64,000 bases of DNA, taken from Macrolepiota albuminosa. Lineage: Eukaryota; Basidiomycota; Agaricomycetes; Agaricales; Agaricaceae. The stretch spans positions 1,178,001-1,242,000 of the forward strand of contig JAMWFC010000060.1 in assembly GCA_027475525.1 (NCBI GenBank). The letters run 5' to 3'. Below the pieces are notes generated by a model. It searched no databases and was not told the DNA's origin. It worked only from the letters and a program-made list of their open reading frames with translations. This document shows positions 57,451-64,000 of this stretch, piece by piece. Each line of letters opens with the position of its first letter. Position 1 is the first letter of the stretch. A program made the position numbers and the translations under genes.

Positions 57451-57634
57451 CTGTCAAGGCACTCAGGTTCTCAAGTTAGGATAAATCTTTCCATCAAATA
57501 TTTCCGATTCACGTGTTAAGCGCCTTGCACTCTGCATGGCTCTCTAGCACATAATCCCGATGTTTTAAGTATCAGTGGCGGTATCCTGTATTTATTGACC
57601 AAAGCAACTGTAGAATACCCAACGCCCTACATCA

Positions 57635-58663
57635 ATGAAATCCCGCACTCTCGTGCGAGATCTGCTCTGCCTTATTGTTTTGCTCTATATCCCAGCCTAC
57701 TTTGCGTCGCAAGCTCAGAACGAGCTTCTCGACTATTCGCGCATTGTTTCAGTCGAAGAGGAGTCCAAAGACGAGGAATCTCATCCAACTATCTCTCGTC
57801 CCTCTCCTACTTATGATGCGCGGTGGAGACGCACTCGAAGCAACGATGAACCATCGGTCATGTCGTCTCCGCACACCTTCCAACCCATCCAAAGGGGCAG
57901 CTCTCTCAAGTCACGCTGGACAACCCATGTCTGTAATTGGTGTCAGCTCTGGAGGAACATCATGAATGCATGCTTCACGATTCTTACGTAGGTTGCCCGT
58001 AAATGTTTCTTTGCTCAAGCGACTGTACTCATCTTGTCTGATTCTTAAAGGGGATATTCAGTGCTTCTTCAGATTCCTGGAACGAGTGGTGACCTCCTCG
58101 CGCGTTTTTTCGCCTTTATGGCGGTACTACGGCTTCTCCCTGCACTATCTGCAGCCGCGATCTTGCTGCACTATTTCAGCAAGAAACGCTTCCGCAGCGG
58201 CAACTTTGCTATTATATGGTACCAGGTATCATATATTTTTTTTTTTTCACTTGATTATTAACCTCTATTAAATTTATTTCGTGAACAGGACGTCGAACGC
58301 CACCGCCAATCGCGTTTGTATATGCCATGGACCATCATTGCACTCCCTGTCATTGCACTCTCCTGGTAAGTCGCTGTTCTGTCTGTCCACTATTCTTTAC
58401 CGATACTTTGCAGGGGAGCCATATTCATGATTGTTGTCGTGTTTTTGTCAGTCTGGGGAGACGGGATGGACCCTACCCTTTCCTCAGTTGAAGAAAGATC
58501 GTATCTGACGATCATGTCTCTCCGTACCGTTATCAGCGGGATGTCAGCCGTGGATGTCGGATGCGTTTGGTGGCTTGTCGTCAAATTGCAGGCTTTCGAC
58601 GAAGCTATCAAAGCAGCACACGCTCCTGCTGCGTATACACAATCGCATCCGCCACATCCGTAG
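57635..58663 (+). CDS. Multi-pass membrane protein, intact, family unknown
   Basis: Four exons, 57635-57987, 58051-58225, 58289-58365 and 58414-58663, join through 48-63-nt GT-AG introns into 855 nt, 284 residues, with no defect. The N-terminus has LLCLIVLLYIPAYFA (probable signal anchor), followed by a polar, Ser/Arg-rich loop (residues ~30-105). Then come hydrophobic segments around FFAFMAVLRLLPALSAAAIL, MPWTIIALPVIALSW / IFMIVVVFLSVWG and VDVGCVWWLVVKLQAF, so about four to five membrane spans, and a short His/Pro tail. YFSKKRFRSGNFAIIWYQ forms a basic inter-span loop. I do not recognise a family. The strong conservation of exon structure in the broken copy at 16780 shows this gene predates the duplication. 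Confidence 0.8.
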
Positions 58664-59640
58664 TCTCCAACTTTATTTCATTTCAGTCATATTCTCGATA
58701 TCTACTAGCCTATCCTATCACTCTTCTCGAACAATTTGCACCCCGACGACAATGACGACGATTCATGATCCAATGACGACTAGACACCTCTTGGAACAAC
58801 ACGGTTCGCCTTTTCACCGCACACTCGATATTGCCGACAACCCACCGTGCCCCTCACTGCATTTAGATCTTGGCATCCTCTCAGCACATATTATTTATCA
58901 TTTTCTAGTTGTTAAACCGCTGATTTAATTTTTCTTCTTGCATGCCTGGCGCATACAATATATTTGTTCTTTACTACATGCAATACAGATATTTTTTCCA
59001 TTATACCAGCGTTAGAACCCTTCAGTAATTAGTTAGATGTTTTCATAACATGGAAAGTTGTTGCAGCAAGTTATACGCAGTTGTCATGCACAGACACTTG
59101 ATGTGATCTAGTGTCGTTGTACTTCAGAATGAAGAGAACAACGACACTAGGAGGGAGAAAATAATCGTGATCACGTGTAGCTGGTGTGTAAGTGCGACAG
59201 AATATCATAATGCGTGACGTTATCTCCGATTTTCCGACCACGGCATCAGATAATAACCAGCGAACAACGTTGGAGCAACCAGTTATCCCAATGAATGGTT
59301 AATTCGAGACTGTGATGAGAGGCGCATGGAGCGTGAGGATTGAGAAACGATTGGCGCGGAATGAGAGGAATTGGACTTAGTAGGTTCGGCCGAGTGCTGC
59401 GGAAAGAAATGATATTTCTTGAGTCCAAAGGTTCTCGGGTCGGCCCGCCCGCCGGTGGAGGGAAAGGGGCCGAACTTACGGGAGACTATCGTAGGCGTGT
59501 AAGTAGTTGAATAAGGAGAGTGAATGAGGGAGAGGATTTTATAGGCCGAGTGATGCGGAAAGAAACCATCATTTCTTGCCATCCGATTATTCATTCGTGA
59601 CTGTTCGACTCGAAACCGGACAAACCATCACTCCCAGTGA
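57980..59640 (+). repeat. Segmental duplication, copy B (partner at 16765-18360)
   Basis: Collinear with copy A through exons 2-4, the 3' flank (for example GTTCGCCTTTTCACCGCACA) and ATGCGTGACGTTATCTCCGA near 59211. It carries about 300 bases near 59250-59560 that copy A lacks; within them GAGTGCTGCGGAAAGAAA and GAGTGATGCGGAAAGAAACC are repeated. Confidence 0.85.
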
Positions 59641-60600
59641 GAACCTGCTCTGCGCTGGTCTGACAATATCTGGGTTTGTCAGCAATTTTCTGCAGTCCTG
59701 AAACTCACAGAATCTCCAGAAATTTTTTATGGTTTCCAGATCGTTTTCTGCAACCGTTGTCAAGAATCTGCGCAGGTCAGGCATGATCATCTGCTCTTGT
59801 CTGGGTCGGTCTGGGATCATCCTGGTTGTTCCGAATAGTTCTGTATTGTATTTTGATACGTAAAACTACAAAAATGTCATCGATTTTTCTACTATCAACC
59901 ATTTTCCGTCATGCAAGCTGGGGGTCATCGACATCTTGAGCTACTCCGGATGCTTTCTTTCGTGACCTTAAATACTTTTTCGAGAGGTCCTGATACTTCT
60001 AGAGTAATGCAAATCCCTTAGAATACGACATTCTTGCAAAAGTCAGAAATTACCTTAGTTGTCTCAGCATCACGTTTGTTCCATGCAATAGTAAATTCAG
60101 CTTTCATTGCACAAGGGTGAGTTTTGAGGAAGTCAATAAGGCAAAGGTTTCTAAGACAAAATGAACTGATCGTACAACTTTGGTGAGCAAATGTAACGTA
60201 ATAATATGCACCATGCAGAGGTCAATCCTTCTTTAGCTTTCAGTGGTTTCTGATTTGGTTTCTTGGCAGTGGACGTGACAATAGCATTGGTTGTTTTGCA
60301 GGAGATTGCAGTCATGGTTTCAGAAATAAGAATTGACAGCAGCAGCGGAATTGTAATATTTTTCCTTTAATATATAAGCTATTGAAGAATACATGCCACT
60401 GAGAAACTTACAGTGGATTGAGAACACGACATGTTTGCTGTTGAACACAAGCTGGGCCTAGATTGGTGTTATTCTGTTCAGTTGAGAGGGCTGGCACCTG
60501 TGTTGTGGTGGGAGCTGGCATCTGTGTCATGGTTCCGAGGTCTACTTTAGTAGACTGAGGTTTTACTACCTGCTTTGGCACGCATTTTGTCCTCAAAATT
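59590..60600 (-). pseudogene. Gene remnant, unknown function
   Basis: The minus strand has open blocks with protein-like content: 60596-60408 (Thr/Pro/Gln-rich), about 60345-60150 (AIVTSTAKKPNQKPLKAKEG), about 60150-60055 (RNLCLIDFLKTHPCAMKAEF, IAWNKRDAETTK) and 59820-59590 (MPDLRRFLTTVAENDLETIK, FWRFCEFQDCRKLL). They lie in different frames and I could resolve no consistent intron set. No family recognised. Confidence 0.35.
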
Positions 60601-60649
60601 TGTGCCCCTCACATGATATCAGCAATTGCCGTTCTCTTCCTCTACCGGC

Positions 60650-60875
60650 TATGTCCTCAATATTTGCTCCCTTTTGGCTATCTTTACCGGCTATTACTAC
60701 CGGCTATTACTACCATGTCCTCGATATTTGCTCCCTTTCGGCTATCTTTGCCGGCTATTACTACCGGCTATTACTACCATGTCCTCGATATTTGCTCCCT
60801 TTCGGCTATCTTTACCGGCTATTACTACCATGTCCTCGATATTTGCTCCCTTTCAGCTATCTCTACCGGCTATTA
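60650..60875 (+). repeat. Minisatellite, units of ~57-73 bp
   Basis: Four units built from CATGTCCTCGATATTTGCTC, CCTTTCGGCTATCT and one or two ACCGGCTATTACT blocks. Unit length varies by one ACCGGCTATTACT(ACC) block. Confidence 0.85.
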
Positions 60876-60899
60876 TGTTCATCCTCATGTTGAAAAATC

Positions 60900-61840
60900 C
60901 TTGCATTTTCTTTATATATAGTTTTCTTGTGTTGAGCACGTTATTGTGTGTTTATTTCACCAAGTCGAGGGATTATAATTGCTTATATATATATACAAAT
61001 ATGTTTTTTTTATTTTTATCTGTTTGTTTTGTTTTCTGTCGGATGTGTGAATGTTTCATTATTTCTTTGCTCCAGCAGTTGTTTACATTGTCGATAGATG
61101 AATCGTTATATTACAATAACATAATCTACCTGTGCTAGATAGGTAGCTATCAACTTGTCAGCAGGAATGAAACATTATTGAACTAACAAGCTGGTGAACA
61201 CCAAAAGTGAGGAAGTACGAAAGTGAATAAATATGTACAAGTTGGGGTCGCATCAAAAGAAAATATAAATAAATTCCTGTCCATTGGTTATGTAAGCTGA
61301 TATTATGTAAGTTGCTGCTCTGTAAGCTGTTGCTCCAACTATAGTTTATGTAAGCCATTGCTCCAGCTGCTGTTTATATAAGCCCTTGCAGTTGTTTGTT
61401 TGTGATGTTGCAGTTGCGGGCAAATACAGTTTATTTGGTAATGTGATGATGTGGTAATACTATAAAAGCGACTAAAAGGAGAAGGATCGGTGGACAAGGG
61501 AGAAACAAAACATGGGTCTAGTGGACTCGTTAGGGAAGGAAGCAGGACGACGATATAGTCAGACCCAAGCAAGTGTCTGTGAGTTGTAGTCGAACCTATA
61601 TGTGATTGGCAAAGATCGACGAGACCGTTATTGACAATGTGACAAAGTGAGCAATTACAGGCTTTTTAATCAATGTAATCATTGGTTGCCGTTGTCCAAT
61701 GTGTCTATGTCTATTCTGTTCTGGCCCTTGTCTGAAATGTCTCTCAGCTTTCTCTTCAGTTTGTTCTTGGTCTCTTCGTTGTATACTACATTCTGTGGGG
61801 TGTTTATCAGTGTGTTTACTGTATTGCTTTGTCACTCACT
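60900..61840. other. Non-coding, nothing firmly recognised
   Basis: Contains short imperfect repeats of TATGTAAGC(C/T)(G/A)TTGCTCCA near 61280-61390. No supported gene. Confidence 0.4.
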
Positions 61841-61849
61841 TTCATGAAG

Positions 61850-62640
61850 CTAGACCGGTGCTCAATAAGAGTCATGGATCTCAATACAAGAAGCATTTTG
61901 AGTTTCCCACCCACCAGGTTAACAACCTGGAACGATAGCTGGACAGAAACAAGGTCTCCCACTCGGAATCTTTCTGGCTTGTAATATTCGTATCTAAGTT
62001 CCCTTCAGTTTTGTTTGTTGCTCTATTGAGTTGTACTTACATTGTACTGTTCCCTTCATTTACCTTCATCTTCAAAAATTGGACCACGTTGTCTTCGGTA
62101 ATCATAAACCCTTTCTGTGTTATTTTCTCTGTGAGCTTATATGGGTCTAGTTCCCTGTCCATGGGAATGTGTTGTTCGTTCTTCTCCACATTGCATGTCA
62201 GTGTAAATATCCTGTTCACAATGTCTAGTGATCTTTCTTGCTGTCCAAGGAACGCGTTGTGCCAGCATTCGAGACGGCCTTCTGAGAATTCAAGTTCAAA
62301 GTGCTTGCTAATCTCCGTTGCTCCTATCATTGCATCGTCAAAATGTTTTGTTCTTAGGCCATCCAGCTTCACGGATTGCTTTATGTATTTCAGTCGTCTG
62401 TAGTCGCTGCTTTATGTGATTAGACTCTGTTATATTGGATCTCATTGAATGCACCTCGTGCGCATTTCTCTTTTCAGTGGCAGGAGATCCTTTTCGCTTA
62501 TAGCTCTGTATACTGTGAAAACCAACTCCTCGTCTGATATATCACTGTCTTCATGGACGTACACTAGTCGCCATGAGTGAGGTTTATTTACTTCTTTTGT
62601 CTTGATGGCTTCTGCCCATCTTGGTTCCTGTTGTGTCTTG
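61850..62640 (-). CDS. Unknown gene family, copy B
   Basis: Minus strand. An upstream exon (about 62630-62445) reads SWRLVYVHEDSD and ELVFTVYRAISEKDLLPLK and ends at a GTGCAT donor. Exon 2 (62397-62041) has KYIKQSVKLDGLRTKHFDDAM, FELEFSEGRLECW, VNRIFTLTCNVEKNEQHIP and KITQKGFMITEDNVVQFL. A 47-nt intron with a GTAAGT donor leads in frame to exon 3 (61993 on): YEYYKPERFRVGDLVSVQLS, VVNLVGGKLKMLLVLRSMTL. The VGD-V--Q-SF and GGK-KML-VLRS motifs and every intron position match copy A at 36365-37490. No stop or frameshift in the parts I could follow, but I could not find the true start or end. Function unknown. Confidence 0.55.
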
Positions 62641-62659
62641 TGTGTTGATAGCCCGACAT

Positions 62660-63590
62660 ACGGTGTGCAGTTTGGTTACTTATATGTGCAACGCTGGTCA
62701 ACATAACGTCGTTTTCTTCTTCTCCTTTGCATATGGCTTTCTCAATTGCAGTCTCTTGATTGCATAATGAGTCTACTGATGTTGAGGTGTCTGTAAACGT
62801 TGCTTACTTGCTGCCTCTGTGTCGTAATTTGCTTCTAAGGTCATTTTTGTTATGATATATCTACTGTGGCTCTGTCAGCATAATACACCTGTCAGACAGT
62901 GGCTAGACGTACATTGGATTGCTGCTGTGTCTTGATATCCTTCTAGTCTGCTGTGCTATCTGTGTATTCTTTATAGTATCAGGAAGTGATCAGTGAGTGC
63001 CTCAACTGTTTTCTTGTGTATGACGTGACATATCTTGGTTTACCTGTCCCATACCCAACTTGTTTCCTTCCTATCGACTTTGTTTTTTTGGTATATGCAC
63101 TTTGATTGTTTGGTACCTTATCTCCTGTGCCTGTCATCTTGACGCTTCCCGTAGTCTGTTGCTAGTGGTACATTAATTTCTGGCTTCATTTCTGGCTTCA
63201 TTTTATCATCCTCAACTATTCAGGAACAGACCTTGTAATGTTCCTTTGTCTCTCTTTCTTTGTCCTCTCATTGGCGAATCTCTAGTGTGTTGCCCTTCTG
63301 AGGCTATGGCTATTAAGGTACCACATTACGAGTTGTGGATTTGTGATACTTGTGTTCTATCTAAAAGATCCTGCTGTGCCTTCTGTGAATCTTGTCTTAT
63401 TGGAATTTTCATTCTACTTAATTTTGTTTTGTTCAAAGAAAGGGATACTCCATTCTTTATGTTATACTGTCTTTCCCTCTTTGATGTGACATGCAGCTTG
63501 CTGCTCTATATAAGTGTCCTTTGTCCACTGTCGTTGATAATCCCCTCTCCACCTCCTCTTTTTCTCTGTGTGTTTTGTGTCACTATACGA
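62660..63590. other. Intergenic region between divergent genes
   Basis: Spacer between the minus-strand copy B gene and the plus-strand frame opening at 63595, mirroring the 37495-38940 spacer. No element recognised. Confidence 0.35.
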
Positions 63591-63594
63591 ACCC

Positions 63595-64000
63595 ATGCCC
63601 CCTTGCAAGATAAAGTCTGAAGAGAATAAGGCTCAGACGCTTTTTGACCAATTCAAGACTATGTGTGTTTTATATTGGTGTCTTTGATTTTTTTCTTTTT
63701 TTTTTAAGAAAAAAACTTGTTACCCTTGGTGCAGGAGTGCGGATAGGTTGCAAGCATGTGTACAGCTCTTTCAGTTCCCCCATCCCTCTTTCGCCACCCC
63801 CCACGCTCTCTGAGATGCCACCCCATGCAGTGGACACCCACACATCCCATTTTCTTCTCTCCTGCCCTGATGCTAGACAATGCTGGACAATGCTGGGGGT
63901 TGCCGACAGATGCATGACGGATGCCAACAGATGCCAGCGGGTCATGACGGCTACCAACAAACTCTGATGGATGCCAGCTGATGGCTGCTGATGCCAACAC
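63595..64000 (+). CDS. Start of a possible paralogue of the 38947 gene (partial)
   Basis: The ATG at 63595 opens MPPCKIKSEENKAQTLFDQF, followed by a possible donor near 63661. Length, charge and the MPPCK start resemble the first exon at 38947, and it stands in the same divergent position relative to a copy of the unknown gene family. Later exons are not visible before the window ends; a repeat occupies 63870-64000. Confidence 0.3.
63870..64000 (-). repeat. Degenerate 10-bp repeat (GYTGGCATCC-like), inverted
   Basis: Read on the minus strand it is a string of imperfect 10-base units: GTTGGCATCA, GCAGCCATCA, GCTGGCATCC, then GTTGGTAGCC, GCTGGCATCT and GTTGGCATCC. Same unit as at 1240-1560, opposite orientation. 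It runs off the window. Confidence 0.6.

Overview
This looks like a repeat-rich accessory region of a basidiomycete genome, most likely an agaricomycete. The reasons are abundant ~45-65 nt GT-AG introns, a KDZ-type DNA transposase with its typical basidiomycete exon layout, Copia elements primed by an internal fragment of initiator tRNA-Met, a Helitron of the fungal DUF6570/Rep/Pif1 type, and several uncharacterised gene families of a type I associate with mushroom-forming fungi. Few genes are intact. Most of the window is transposons, their remains and eroded copies of host-like genes.

Layout. 0.4-1.6 kb: a cluster of tRNA-like repeats and a degenerate 10-bp repeat. 1.7-4.0 kb: a broken gene of unknown function (minus). 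4.9-6.0 kb: a three-exon viroplasmin-domain gene that reads cleanly. 6.8-7.2 kb: a minus-strand fragment resembling the fungal TET/JBP (5-methylcytosine oxidase) family. 7.6-10.8 kb: a decayed KDZ transposase. 11.67-16.70 kb: a complete, young Copia element (identical-length LTRs differing at one base, 5-bp TSD). 16.8-18.4 kb: one copy of a segmental duplication carrying a broken membrane-protein gene. 20.49-26.35 kb: an older decayed Copia element. 27-31 kb: CACT-type MITEs and two tandem-repeat arrays. 31.6-33.8 kb: a minus-strand cysteine-rich gene. 36.4-37.5 kb (minus) and 38.9-41.8 kb (plus): a divergent pair of unknown genes that seems to recur at 61.9-62.6 kb and 63.6 kb. 42.4-47.1 kb: a large JmjC-like gene. 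47.6-53.9 kb: a Helitron, cut by a 100-N gap. 55.2-56.8 kb: an unknown gene. 57.6-58.7 kb: the intact paralogue of the membrane-protein gene.

Two patterns cut across the annotation. First, sixteen places carry direct tandem duplications with a period of exactly 77 bp, nearly all perfect. Where they fall in genes, removing one copy restores reading frame and normal introns. They are best explained as uncollapsed k=77 overlaps between assembly contigs, so many apparent gene breaks between 29 and 57 kb are not biological. Second, in-frame stops in otherwise open genes are mostly TGA, often at positions where arginine would fit, as expected from C-to-T change at CGA codons (cytosine methylation damage or RIP-like mutation).

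All family assignments were made by eye from translated motifs; none was confirmed by a search.
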